Assembly (NCBI RefSeq): GCF_000369505.1
Contig: NZ_KB850055.1
Coordinates: 1,851,768 to 1,915,767, forward strand
Direction of reading: 5' to 3'
DNA: 64,000 nt
From: Acinetobacter sp. NIPH 298
GTDB lineage: Bacteria > Pseudomonadota > Gammaproteobacteria > Pseudomonadales > Moraxellaceae
Below are positions 1-8,675 of this stretch, piece by piece. The notes beneath the pieces were generated by a model, which had not been told where the DNA came from, searched no databases, and was given only the letters and a program-made list of their open reading frames with translations. Every line of letters begins with the position of its first letter. Within the stretch, counting starts at the first letter, position 1. The position numbers and the translations under genes are program-made.

Positions 1-112
1 AGTAAATCGGTAAGCCCTCCACCTGTTGTAAAAGTTGCGGTGGATGGATATGTTGACGAAGTAAGGCAATATCTGTTTTTAGACTTTGAATAGCGATTGC
101 ATCTTGCATCAT
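1..112 (-). CDS. N-terminal fragment of an unrecognised protein, cut by the window edge
   Basis: Reading leftwards from ATG at 112 (or a second ATG at 109) the frame is open to the window edge, giving about 37 residues that begin MMQDAIAIQSLKTDIALLRQ. The fragment is polar and helix-prone, with no signal peptide. It is too short to assign to a family. It is divergent from the DUF3144 gene, with about 100 bases between the two start codons. That it is a real gene is inferred from the open frame and the plausible start at an intergenic boundary. Confidence 0.5.
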   Translation of the reverse strand, partial: MMQDAIAIQSLKTDIALLRQHIHPPQLLQQVEGLPIY

Positions 113-212
113 GATTATTCTAATTGCTTAGGCTATTTTAGATTAAGGCAACGGTTTTGTTTATGCAAGGCTTTGTCTATAATGTCTGATCTTGTTTTCG
201 TTGGAAAAGACC

Positions 213-599
213 ATGTCTCAAAAAATTAATGCGACTGATGTAACAGAAGAAGAAGCTTTAAATGCGATTTTTTTTGAGCGTGCGGATGAGTTTATCAAAC
301 AAGCCAATGATTTTTGCCGTCCACAAAAAGGTCAGCAAGCAAAACCTGAAGAATTACGTGCCCAAGTCAGTGCTGCCATGCTGTTCGGAACAGCTCGTTT
401 TAATACGTGGGTCGCTGCCAACAACTTTAAAGATGGCAATGAAATGCGTGAAGCTAAAGAACAAGTGATGTCTTACTTGTTGCAACAGTTTCAAATGATG
501 TTAGAAGATAACTTTGATGAATATTGCGAGCAGTTTGAAAACTATCTCCGTTTCCGTAAAAACGAAGATTTTCATACGCATAAGCATGATGATAAGTAA
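213..599 (+). CDS. DUF3144 family protein
   Basis: A soluble, acidic 128-residue protein. The central stretch with VSAAMLFGTARFNTW matches what I remember of the DUF3144 family, small proteobacterial proteins of unknown function with a conserved S-A-A-x-L-x-x-x-A-R-F-N block. The start at 213 is preferred over an upstream in-frame codon at 192 because a purine-rich GGAAAAGA lies just before it and the product MSQKINAT looks like a normal N-terminus. The C-terminus is rich in His, Lys and Asp (HTHKHDDK). A strong bidirectional terminator follows. No function can be proposed. Confidence 0.8.
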   Translation: MSQKINATDVTEEEALNAIFFERADEFIKQANDFCRPQKGQQAKPEELRAQVSAAMLFGTARFNTWVAANNFKDGNEMREAKEQVMSYLLQQFQMMLEDNFDEYCEQFENYLRFRKNEDFHTHKHDDK

Positions 600-627
600 T
601 TAAGTAAACCTAGAATCCGTTTTATAT

Positions 628-660
628 AAAAAAGGCATTGAATCATTCAATGCCTTTTTT
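628..660. terminator. Bidirectional rho-independent terminator
   Basis: A perfect hairpin (AAGGCATTGAA / TTCAATGCCTT) is flanked by an A run on the left and a T run on the right. It can therefore end transcription of the DUF3144 gene on plus and of the exchanger gene on minus. Confidence 0.9.
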
Positions 661-666
661 AATGTA

Positions 667-1632
667 CTAAAATGCGGTGTGAACCAAATAACTGGTGTAG
701 GCAATAAAGCTAAATACCCACACGCCCCCTTTGACACGCCCAATTCGTCCTTGACCTTTCAGACTCAACGTAAACAGCAATAGGCTCAGCGTAAGCGCGC
801 CCATAACCACCATATCTCGATGGAGCACTTCTTGCGGTACGATAGTCGGATGAATGACACCCGCAAGTCCGACTACGGCCAAGGTGTTAAACATATTCGA
901 ACCAATGATATTGCCGATTGCAATATCAAGCTCACCTTTTCGAGCTGCCGCAATGGAAGACGCCAACTCAGGCAATGATGTACCGATCGCGACAACTGTT
1001 AATCCAATTACCAACTCACTCACACCAAAGGCTTGGGCGATTTCAACAGCTCCCCAGACCAGTAAGCGAGAGCTTATGACTAAAACAATCAAACCGAAGA
1101 TGAGCTGAAGAACTGATGTTTTTAATGGCGTTTCGTGCTTCTTTAGCTCTAGATCAAACTCATGACTCAATATGTCGCTTTGATTGCGCATCCCATACCA
1201 GATCGTCCATCCCATATAGAGAAGCAGCATAAACAGCATCAAAATGCCATCGATACGGCTCAACACACCATCAAAAATTTGTAGGATACAAATCGCCGTC
1301 ACCAAAAGTAATATCGGCAGCTCTTTACGAACAACTGCTGAATGCACCATGATCGGATGAATTAGAGCAGTAATACCGAGAATAAGCGCAATATTGGCAA
1401 TATTCGATCCGTAGGCATTTCCTAATGCAATACCCGGATTTCCATCAATAGCCGCCATGATAGAGACGACAATCTCAGGCGCGGATGTACCAAAACCAAC
1501 GATAACCATACCTACCAATAAAGGTGGCATACCTAAGTAGCGTGCGGTAGCAGATGCGCCATCCACAAATTTATCAGCACTTAACACCAATAAAATTAGG
1601 CCGAGAAGCACAGCAAGTGCTGCCAAAATCAT
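667..1632 (-). CDS. CaCA-family sodium/calcium-type exchanger (YrbG-like)
   Basis: A 321-residue inner-membrane protein made almost entirely of hydrophobic segments. It has the two inverted alpha-repeats that define the cation/Ca2+ antiporter superfamily. The first has GFGTSAPE near residues 46-53 followed by GNAYGSNIANI; the second has AIGTSLPE near residues 216-223 followed by GNIIGSNMFN. The acidic residues of both P-E motifs, which bind the ion in this family, are present. The length matches bacterial YrbG-type members. The gene stands alone on minus. Whether Ca2+, another divalent ion or K+ is moved cannot be read from the sequence. Confidence 0.9.
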   Translation of the reverse strand: MILAALAVLLGLILLVLSADKFVDGASATARYLGMPPLLVGMVIVGFGTSAPEIVVSIMAAIDGNPGIALGNAYGSNIANIALILGITALIHPIMVHSAVVRKELPILLLVTAICILQIFDGVLSRIDGILMLFMLLLYMGWTIWYGMRNQSDILSHEFDLELKKHETPLKTSVLQLIFGLIVLVISSRLLVWGAVEIAQAFGVSELVIGLTVVAIGTSLPELASSIAAARKGELDIAIGNIIGSNMFNTLAVVGLAGVIHPTIVPQEVLHRDMVVMGALTLSLLLFTLSLKGQGRIGRVKGGVWVFSFIAYTSYLVHTAF

Positions 1633-1779
1633 GTTAATCCCCTTTCGTTTTCTTGCTTAAAATTCATCATAAATACTGATTCAATCCATTTTATGATGTG
1701 ATTTAAAAACAGAAGAAACATGCAGAATAGTAGCAGCACAAACTTTTTTTAAATCACTTTAAAATGTGAAGGTTCCAAA

Positions 1780-4548
1780 TTAACGATTGTCCTGCGCTTT
1801 GCCATATTGGTCCGCCATGACTTCAACAAAATGTTCAAGTTTAATGTATTTTTTAATCACGGCATCTACATCGGCTTTACTGAGTTGGGCAAACTCTTGA
1901 TCTCGAACAGCTCGATCTAATAAAGTTTTGTTGCGTTCCAATTGTCCCGTCAACATACCGTGGATATTACGTTCATCTTCCAACGCTGTCACACGCTTTT
2001 TCATAATATCGGCTTTGGCTGCTTCAACTTCCTGCGCAGTCACACCTTTATTTAACAGATCAGTCAGCACTTTATGTACCGACTGTGACACTTGGTTAGA
2101 ACGCCCAGCCGTATAATTTGCTGTAATACTCAAAGTACCATCATCGACATCAGGATCTAAACTCAAACCACTACCAAAACCATATACTAAGGCATTCTTC
2201 TCACGTAACTCTTGCGCTAAACGCGATGAAAGTTGCGAGTTTCCTAAAATATGGCTGAGTACGATTAAGGCTGGCGCATCTTTGTGGTATGAACCGACTG
2301 GCAGCGCTAAAACACTTTGATAGCTACCAAACTCACGCTGTTCAGATAAGGCATGAATTTTTTGCGCTTTATATTCCGTGTATCGCCCTGTGACTTTCTT
2401 AAACGGTTGCTTTGCCTTCCAAGAAGCAAAAGTTTTCTTTAAAGTCTTCTGCATCTGCTTCGGATCAAAATCACCTGTTACCGCGATCTGAGCGTAATTG
2501 GTCACAAAGAACTGATCATAAAACTGCTTCACCTGTGCTTGTGTCGCTTCGTTTAATTGCTTTTTGGCTAACTCAGGTTCAAAGTGGTAACGCAAATCAC
2601 CCGGTTGATAGATTTCCAAAACTTTAGATAAAGTCATGGACGCCACCACAGCAGGCTCAGTATATGGGCGATCCAACACCGACAAACTTTGATTTTTTGC
2701 TAAATCAAATTCAGATTGGGCAAACTTAGGCTGCTTTACAACATCCAGAATAAAGCCTAAAAAGTCTTCAAACTTATCTTTTTTCGCCTGAACAACCAGC
2801 GTTAAACCATTGCCATTTGAACTAACCGATGCACCACCACTGGCTGCAATGGCTTTATCCGTGATTTCTTGTAAGGTATGTTTCTCCGAACCACGCAACA
2901 TCAAATAACTGGTTAAATCCAATGTGGTTGCTTTACCAAATAGAGATTTTTCATCACCAAAATCTAAACTGATCGTGGCATAGGTTTTATCATCACGGGT
3001 TGCGGTTGGGAACAAGGCATAGCGAATCCCATTTTTTAACTGACCACGTTGGATCTTTTGCTCATTTTTCTGTAATTGCTGAGCAGACTGCGTGACAAAT
3101 TGTGCCACTTCTTGTTGATAGACTTTGGCATCTTTTAATGGCTCAGCCTTTTCAGCAATTTGGTCTAGAGTCTTTGGTTTCTCTTCAGCTTTAAGCGTCA
3201 TCGCTTTTTTCTGATCTTCAGGCGTCGGTAAGATATCACCTAAAATACGATGCGATGGAACCAAAAAGTCTTTCAAGGTTTGATTCATATCTTTCAATTT
3301 TAAGTCTTGAACCGCTTGTAAGTCCTTAAAATATTGATCCCACTGACCATGTGAAGAAACTGCATAATCACTTAAGCGTGAACCTAAAGCCACTGCATCA
3401 TTGGCAATGCTTTCCGCTGTATTTTGAGAAATATTTTTGATCCGCTGTAATTCAGCCTCAGTGAATGGCTGACTATTTTCAACGCCAACTTTTAATGCTT
3501 CACCCACTTTTTTTGCATCATGATTCGGCGCATAAATTGCGCCCATGAATACCACATTAAAGTCTTGATCTAACCATGTGGTGGCTTGCACTGCGGTACT
3601 GATCCCAGTTTCAACCATATTTTTATATAAACTACCACTTGGCTGCATGGTATATAAGGCGGGTGCAAGTGCTAAAGTCGGTTGCAACTGAGTATTTTTA
3701 CCATTCATATAAATATGAAACTTCGCAAGATCACTGCCCTTTTGTACGGTGAACTGACGTTGGGCAATTTTGCTTGCATCTAACACCGGTACTTTTACAG
3801 GGGCTGGCACAGTGCGAGCTGGAATTGGGCTAAAATATTGGTCAACTTTATTTAAAACTTCAGTTTTATCGAATTTACCTGAAATCACCATCACCGCATT
3901 ATTCGGTGCATACCATGTTCGATAAAATTGATTTAACTCATTCATGGTAATAGATTTTAATTCAGGTAAATCACCAATCGGCAAACGACCTAAATATTGA
4001 TTTCCATAGGCTGCTTTTAGCATCTGATCCATTAAAACAGCAAAAGGTTGATCCATACGGATCTCACGTTCACGTTTTACAATCTCGATTTCTGATGGGA
4101 CAAATTTTTCTTGGAGTACCAATTTATCCATACGCTCAGATTCGAGGTATAGAATTTCATTTAGGGCATTTTTTTCTGGACGGACAATGTTAATGTACTT
4201 CGTGGCGTAATAATCGGTACTGGCATTGGTCATCAAAGTAAATTGATCTAAACGGCGTTGGAACTCATCGCCTTTTACATTTTGTGTGCCTTTAAATGCC
4301 AGATGCTCAAGTAAATGTGCAAGCCCGCCTTTGCCTTTCGGATCGTTCAGTGACCCAGTTAAATAAACCGTATTTACATAAACTTTATTTTCTTTATCGT
4401 TCGGCGCAAGAATCACTCTAAAGCCATTATCTAATTTATATTCTTCAATATTTTTTTCAGTTTTTACCAGTACTGTCTGAGACCAAGACGTCGCACTCAA
4501 TCCAATTAAACAAAGCGAGAGAGTAAGCTGCTTAAACCGCATTAACAT
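1780..4548 (-). CDS. Periplasmic M16-family zinc metalloprotease (pitrilysin type, two-domain)
   Basis: A 922-residue protein with a signal peptide (residues 1 to about 23, ending SWSQ) and the inverted zinc motif HLLEH at residues 78-82 (H-x-x-E-H). The downstream LESERM region probably supplies the third zinc ligand. A second, inactive M16-like half follows, as is usual in full-length M16 proteins. The likely role is degradation of peptides in the periplasm. ATG at 4548 has a GGATAA Shine-Dalgarno about 7 bases upstream; a second in-frame ATG at 4542 is possible. The gene is isolated, with about 150 bases on each side. Confidence 0.92.
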   Translation of the reverse strand: MLMRFKQLTLSLCLIGLSATSWSQTVLVKTEKNIEEYKLDNGFRVILAPNDKENKVYVNTVYLTGSLNDPKGKGGLAHLLEHLAFKGTQNVKGDEFQRRLDQFTLMTNASTDYYATKYINIVRPEKNALNEILYLESERMDKLVLQEKFVPSEIEIVKREREIRMDQPFAVLMDQMLKAAYGNQYLGRLPIGDLPELKSITMNELNQFYRTWYAPNNAVMVISGKFDKTEVLNKVDQYFSPIPARTVPAPVKVPVLDASKIAQRQFTVQKGSDLAKFHIYMNGKNTQLQPTLALAPALYTMQPSGSLYKNMVETGISTAVQATTWLDQDFNVVFMGAIYAPNHDAKKVGEALKVGVENSQPFTEAELQRIKNISQNTAESIANDAVALGSRLSDYAVSSHGQWDQYFKDLQAVQDLKLKDMNQTLKDFLVPSHRILGDILPTPEDQKKAMTLKAEEKPKTLDQIAEKAEPLKDAKVYQQEVAQFVTQSAQQLQKNEQKIQRGQLKNGIRYALFPTATRDDKTYATISLDFGDEKSLFGKATTLDLTSYLMLRGSEKHTLQEITDKAIAASGGASVSSNGNGLTLVVQAKKDKFEDFLGFILDVVKQPKFAQSEFDLAKNQSLSVLDRPYTEPAVVASMTLSKVLEIYQPGDLRYHFEPELAKKQLNEATQAQVKQFYDQFFVTNYAQIAVTGDFDPKQMQKTLKKTFASWKAKQPFKKVTGRYTEYKAQKIHALSEQREFGSYQSVLALPVGSYHKDAPALIVLSHILGNSQLSSRLAQELREKNALVYGFGSGLSLDPDVDDGTLSITANYTAGRSNQVSQSVHKVLTDLLNKGVTAQEVEAAKADIMKKRVTALEDERNIHGMLTGQLERNKTLLDRAVRDQEFAQLSKADVDAVIKKYIKLEHFVEVMADQYGKAQDNR

Positions 4549-4634
4549 AGATTATCCAAGTATTTATGGTGATTTAAATAAAAATGACAAACTATAGTAG
4601 AGAACGAGCGGTGTTTTTAATAGTGATGTTTTGC

Positions 4635-4662
4635 AAAAAGCTGTTTACTTAAACAGCTTTTT
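4635..4662 (-). terminator. Rho-independent terminator downstream of the phzF-like gene
   Basis: AAAAAGCTGTTTA and TAAACAGCTTTTT form a near-perfect hairpin 34 bases after the stop codon of the minus-strand PhzF-like gene. Its symmetry would also let it act on transcripts from the other side. Confidence 0.8.
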
Positions 4663-4695
4663 CTTTGCGTTTATAATGTCAGCAGACTCTATGTC

Positions 4696-5517
4696 TCAGT
4701 TAATCATAAGTTCCGCTTGCATATACAGTTTTGCATAACCAGAAATTTCAATCCGATCTTCAGATTCAACCACACAGTCTAAAACGCCACCACGTTTAGA
4801 TGCTTGAAAAGCAATAAGCTGTTTTTGATTCAACTTTTCTGCCCAAAGTGGCACGATTCCAGTATGAATTGAGCCAGTAACAGGGTCTTCACCTATGCCA
4901 ACGGCTGGGGCAAAATAACGTGATACGCAATCAAACTGCCCCTCACCTCTCGCCGTAATTGCCACATCAGGTTGCGACGCAGTAATCGCAGTACGCACTT
5001 TGCCCAATTGCTTTAGTTTTTCCAGATCAGGCTGTTCATCCAACACATCTTGCACGTTTTCGTATTCCACAATAAACGCTTGAGTGTTGCGATAAACCGC
5101 TTTAAATGGTTTGCTTAATCCTGCTCGAAGTTCAGGAGGGTATTCAGTCACTAATTCAGCTCTGCGAATCGGAAAATTCATTTTAATTTTGCCATCATCA
5201 TCTTGGCTAACCACAAAAACACCTAAGTTACGCACATGGAATTGGATCGTTTTTGCAGCCGTGTAATCTTTAAATAAAACAAAAGCACTGGCTAAAGTGG
5301 CATGACCACAGAAATCTACTTCGTCTATAGGTGCAAACCAACGTATTTCATAGTTGCTATCATCCAACTTTTTCACAAAAGCCGTTTCAGACAAGTTATT
5401 TTCCATGGCGATATTCTGCATTAAATCATCATCTAACCATGCATCTAAAACAATGACTGCCGCAGGATTACCCTTAAATAATGCTTGGGTAAAAGCATCT
5501 ACTTGATACATTTTCAT
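4696..5517 (-). CDS. PhzF-like isomerase/epimerase family protein
   Basis: A 273-residue cytoplasmic protein of the PhzF fold (two diaminopimelate-epimerase-like halves). Family hallmarks are the N-terminal VDAFT...GNPAAV and the SETAF motif carrying the catalytic glutamate. CGHATLA and the later GEDPVTGSIHTG form the active-site pocket. No phenazine genes lie nearby, so a phenazine role is unlikely. Homologues of this kind (YddE-like) are widespread and mostly of unknown substrate. The start MKMYQVDAF is the normal N-terminus for the family. It is on the same strand as the DUF4442 gene but separated from it by about 140 bases. Confidence 0.88.
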   Translation of the reverse strand: MKMYQVDAFTQALFKGNPAAVIVLDAWLDDDLMQNIAMENNLSETAFVKKLDDSNYEIRWFAPIDEVDFCGHATLASAFVLFKDYTAAKTIQFHVRNLGVFVVSQDDDGKIKMNFPIRRAELVTEYPPELRAGLSKPFKAVYRNTQAFIVEYENVQDVLDEQPDLEKLKQLGKVRTAITASQPDVAITARGEGQFDCVSRYFAPAVGIGEDPVTGSIHTGIVPLWAEKLNQKQLIAFQASKRGGVLDCVVESEDRIEISGYAKLYMQAELMIN

Positions 5518-5655
5518 CGTTGGAAACTCTCAATATTTTTCAGTTATTTTGAACCGATCATCTGTAAATCATAGATACAGTTTTTTCTAAATTTGCGATA
5601 CAAACCATATCTAAGAATTTTACGTGAAAGTTATACCAAATAGATGAAAGCAGAC

Positions 5656-6165
5656 CTATTTCTTTTCCGTCACCCAAAGCGTAATGATTCCTTGAACAAC
5701 GGCGACGCCGTCTTCCCTTAAAGCCTGCACTTTGACTTGCAAATCTCCCGTTTTCCAATCTTGTTCAACGATGGCTGTAAGTCGAATATCAGAATCAGCT
5801 TTCGCCAAATAATCAACCTGCATCCCTTTTGGCAACCATCTTAGATGAGCGGGCACAGAAGCTTCCGCCAAAACACCCATGACATATTCCAATCCGTTGC
5901 AAATCGCGATCACGTGAACTGTACCAATATGATTTTCTACAGTTTTGTTTTTTGACATGCTTGCTTCACAATAATTGCGTTCAAGCTTGCGAATGATTGG
6001 GTCAACCGTTTGAAAATATGGTGCTTTACGACTTACAATTTTTGAAAGTAACGTTAATCCACCAGGGATATTCTTCAAGCCGTTGTAAGCATTGAGTACA
6101 TAATTGCCTTGAGGACGTATATTTTTTCTGAGTTTTTGAATTGCGGTATTAAATAGATTAGCCAT
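5656..6165 (-). CDS. DUF4442 hot-dog-fold protein, possible thioesterase
   Basis: A 169-residue soluble protein resembling DUF4442/PaaI-like hot-dog-fold proteins. The segment TVENHIGTVHVIAICNGLEYVMG resembles the H-x-G central helix region, and the C-terminal half has alternating beta-strand patterns. Family members act on acyl-CoA thioesters, but many DUF4442 proteins are untested. The start MANLFNTAIQKLRKN gives a normal N-terminal helix. It lies downstream of icd on the same strand with a terminator nowhere visible between it and the phzF-like gene. The family is fairly secure and the activity is a guess. Confidence 0.75.
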   Translation of the reverse strand: MANLFNTAIQKLRKNIRPQGNYVLNAYNGLKNIPGGLTLLSKIVSRKAPYFQTVDPIIRKLERNYCEASMSKNKTVENHIGTVHVIAICNGLEYVMGVLAEASVPAHLRWLPKGMQVDYLAKADSDIRLTAIVEQDWKTGDLQVKVQALREDGVAVVQGIITLWVTEKK

Positions 6166-6281
6166 TTTGAAATTGATTTAAATGAATTTCAAATAAGTTA
6201 ACATAATGAAATCTATATCACGAACCTTCCCATAGCGTTTGTCTGAACCTCTAGGTCACGAATTTTTCATGCAAATAATAA

Positions 6282-6307
6282 AAAAGAGCGGTCATCGCCG
6301 CTCTTTT
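6282..6307 (-). terminator. Terminator after icd
   Basis: AAAAGAGCGG and CCGCTCTTTT form a 10-base-pair stem with a six-base loop, 18 bases downstream of the icd stop codon on minus. An A run before the stem gives the U tract on the minus transcript. Confidence 0.85.
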
Positions 6308-6324
6308 AAGATCATTAAATAACT

Positions 6325-7581
6325 TTAATCGCCCATATGCGAAATTATTGCTTGACCAAATTCCGAACAACGCAACAAGGTTGCATTTGGCATTAAACGC
6401 TCAAAGTCATAGGTGACAGTTTTTGCTTCAATCGCACCTGAAACCCCTTTGATAATCAGATCCGCAGCTTCCGTCCATCCCATATCACGTAGCATCATTT
6501 CCGCAGAAAGAATGATCGAACCCGGATTGACTTTATCCTGACCTGCGTACTTTGGTGCTGTTCCATGGGTCGCTTCATAAACTGCAATCGCACCACCAAT
6601 ATTGGCACCCGGTGCGATCCCAATACCACCGACTTCGGCAGCAAGTGCATCTGAGATATAGTCACCATTTAAGTTCAGGGTTGCAATCACTGAATAATCT
6701 GCTGGGCGCATTAAGATTTGTTGCAAGAATGCATCTGCTATCACATCTTTAATGATGATGTCTTTGCCTGTTTTAGGATTTTTGATCTTGACCCAAGGAC
6801 CACCATCAAGCAGTTCGCCACCAAAGCGTTCCATCGCAAGCTCATAGCCCCACTCTTTGAACGCGCCTTCGGTGTACTTCATAATGTTACCTTTGTGAAC
6901 CAATGTCACCGAAGGTTTATCATTATCAATGGCAAATTGAATAGCTTTACGTACTAAACGCTGCGTGCCTTCTTTTGATACTGGTTTAATCCCGATACCA
7001 CAGCCTTCTGAGAAACGGATTTTGGTCACACCCATTTCTTCTTTTAAGAATTTAATGACTTTCTTGGCTTCTTCAGAATCAGCTTTCCATTCAATCCCTG
7101 CATAGATATCTTCCGAGTTTTCACGAAAAATCACCATGTCAGTTAATTCAGGATGTTGCACTGGCGATGGTACGCCTTCGAACCAGCGTACTGGTCGTAC
7201 GCACACGTATAAATCTAATTCTTGACGTAAAGCAACGTTCAATGAACGAATACCACCACCTACAGGGGTGGTTAAAGGCCCTTTAATTGATATAATGAAT
7301 TCACGTAAAGCGTCAAAAGTTTCTTCTGGCATATATGTGCCGTAAATTTTGTCTGCTTTTTCACCGCAGTAGACTTCCATCCATTCAATCGAACGCTTAC
7401 CGCAATAAGCTTTTTGAATCGCAGCATCTACTACTGCTTGCATTGCTGGTGTAATATCCACACCAATACCATCGCCTTCAATAAAAGGAATGATTGGATG
7501 ATTTGGAACATTCAGTGACAGGTCTGCATTCACTGTGATTTTGTCACCATCTGCAGGAACCACGATCTTCTGATAACCCAT
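6325..7581 (-). CDS. icd: NADP-dependent isocitrate dehydrogenase, dimeric type
   Basis: This TCA-cycle enzyme oxidises isocitrate to 2-oxoglutarate with reduction of NADP+. The 418 residues match the length of E. coli Icd, and long blocks are recognisable: [16 protein letters not shown] (with the serine that IDH kinase phosphorylates in E. coli), [35 protein letters not shown] and the coenzyme-site ATHGTAP. It is divergent from the RluE-like gene across about 190 AT-rich bases. Notably, a non-homologous monomeric NADP-isocitrate dehydrogenase is encoded about 1.1 kb away on the same strand. Confidence 0.97.
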   Translation of the reverse strand: MGYQKIVVPADGDKITVNADLSLNVPNHPIIPFIEGDGIGVDITPAMQAVVDAAIQKAYCGKRSIEWMEVYCGEKADKIYGTYMPEETFDALREFIISIKGPLTTPVGGGIRSLNVALRQELDLYVCVRPVRWFEGVPSPVQHPELTDMVIFRENSEDIYAGIEWKADSEEAKKVIKFLKEEMGVTKIRFSEGCGIGIKPVSKEGTQRLVRKAIQFAIDNDKPSVTLVHKGNIMKYTEGAFKEWGYELAMERFGGELLDGGPWVKIKNPKTGKDIIIKDVIADAFLQQILMRPADYSVIATLNLNGDYISDALAAEVGGIGIAPGANIGGAIAVYEATHGTAPKYAGQDKVNPGSIILSAEMMLRDMGWTEAADLIIKGVSGAIEAKTVTYDFERLMPNATLLRCSEFGQAIISHMGD

Positions 7582-7773
7582 TGTATAGGCTCTCCCTCAT
7601 GTTGCTGGCGAGTAAATATATGCCTTCTTTGGCATACTTTAATTTTTTATTTGCGTAAAATAGTCTAATCCAATCTAGTTTGTTTTGAGATTTATATGAG
7701 AAATAACAACATTTCTCATATAAATAAAAGCATAAGTTTACCAACCCCCATAATCTAGAAGTAGTATTTATTT

Positions 7774-8586
7774 ATGAGAATAGTGGTCTTCAATAAACCC
7801 TATGATGTGCTTTCACAGTTCCGAGAAGATACGGCACACTTAACGGTTTCAAATTTTATCAGCGATCCTGAGCTTCGTATTGCAGGTCGTTTAGATTTAG
7901 ACTCTGAAGGTCTGATGTTTCTGACCGATCATGGGGGTTTAAATCAGTTCATTACCCACCCAAGCAATAAGAAGTATAAAACCTACCTTGCTCAAGTCGA
8001 TGGTGATGTCACCGAAGAAGCATTAGAGCAACTACGTCAAGGCATCGAACTTGCGGATGGTCTAACCTTACCTGCAAAAGCAAGTAAAGTAGACGAGCCA
8101 GATTGGTTATGGGAACGTACTCCACCTGTACGCTTTCGTGCCAACATTCCAACGACTTGGATTGAACTACAAATCTGTGAAGGACGTAACCGCCAAGTAC
8201 GCCGCATGACGGCTGCGGTTGGCTTTCCAACTTTACGTTTGATTCGTACTCAAATTGGTTCAATCAACTTGGTGAAGCTTGGTTTAAAACCGGGTGAAAA
8301 AGTCGAAATCGAACCGTTGCTTTATTCTGATTTTAAGGATGTGCCAGCGGATAAACCGTATGAAGGCCGTTCTTTTGCGAAAAAGTCGACCAATAAACCA
8401 CATTTTTCTCGCTCAAAAGATAAAGCGCGTGAAGAAAAAGGCGAAGCACCATTTAAAGGTAAGAAAAAAGCCAGTGGCGGTACAACACGCATTTGGCAAA
8501 TGGATGAAAGTGAAAAACCACGTCGTAAGACCAATGGTACGACACGTCCAAATACCAAAGCGCCACGTGGTCGTCGACCACGTTAA
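7774..8586 (+). CDS. rluE: 23S rRNA pseudouridine synthase, RluE-like, with basic C-terminal tail
   Basis: A 270-residue RsuA/RluE-type pseudouridine synthase. GRLDLDSEGL at residues 38-47 carries the catalytic aspartate (D41), and EGRNRQVRRM is the family's second motif. There is no N-terminal S4 domain, which fits RluE (modifying U2457 in E. coli) better than RluB, RluF or RsuA. From about residue 195 the protein continues as a Lys/Arg/Gly-rich, low-complexity tail ending APRGRRPR. E. coli RluE lacks a tail like this, and it may bind RNA. The Shine-Dalgarno is weak. The gene sits alone between two isocitrate dehydrogenase genes that both run on the opposite strand. Confidence 0.88.
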   Translation: MRIVVFNKPYDVLSQFREDTAHLTVSNFISDPELRIAGRLDLDSEGLMFLTDHGGLNQFITHPSNKKYKTYLAQVDGDVTEEALEQLRQGIELADGLTLPAKASKVDEPDWLWERTPPVRFRANIPTTWIELQICEGRNRQVRRMTAAVGFPTLRLIRTQIGSINLVKLGLKPGEKVEIEPLLYSDFKDVPADKPYEGRSFAKKSTNKPHFSRSKDKAREEKGEAPFKGKKKASGGTTRIWQMDESEKPRRKTNGTTRPNTKAPRGRRPR

Positions 8587-8596
8587 TGTTGCCACA

Positions 8597-8628
8597 AAAA
8601 AAACCAGCGCATACGCGCTGGTTTTTTT
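8597..8628. terminator. Bidirectional terminator between rluE and idh
   Basis: AACCAGCGC and GCGCTGGTT form a 9-base-pair stem with an ATAC loop, flanked by an A run on one side and a T run on the other. It can stop both the plus-strand rluE transcript and the minus-strand idh transcript. Confidence 0.9.
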
Positions 8629-8675
8629 GTTTGAGAGTAAGATGAGCGATCTCATCTTAGCTCACATCAATAACA

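Noticed and set aside
4696..5517. Phenazine biosynthesis
   Set aside because: Only the PhzF-like fold is present and no other phz gene lies near.
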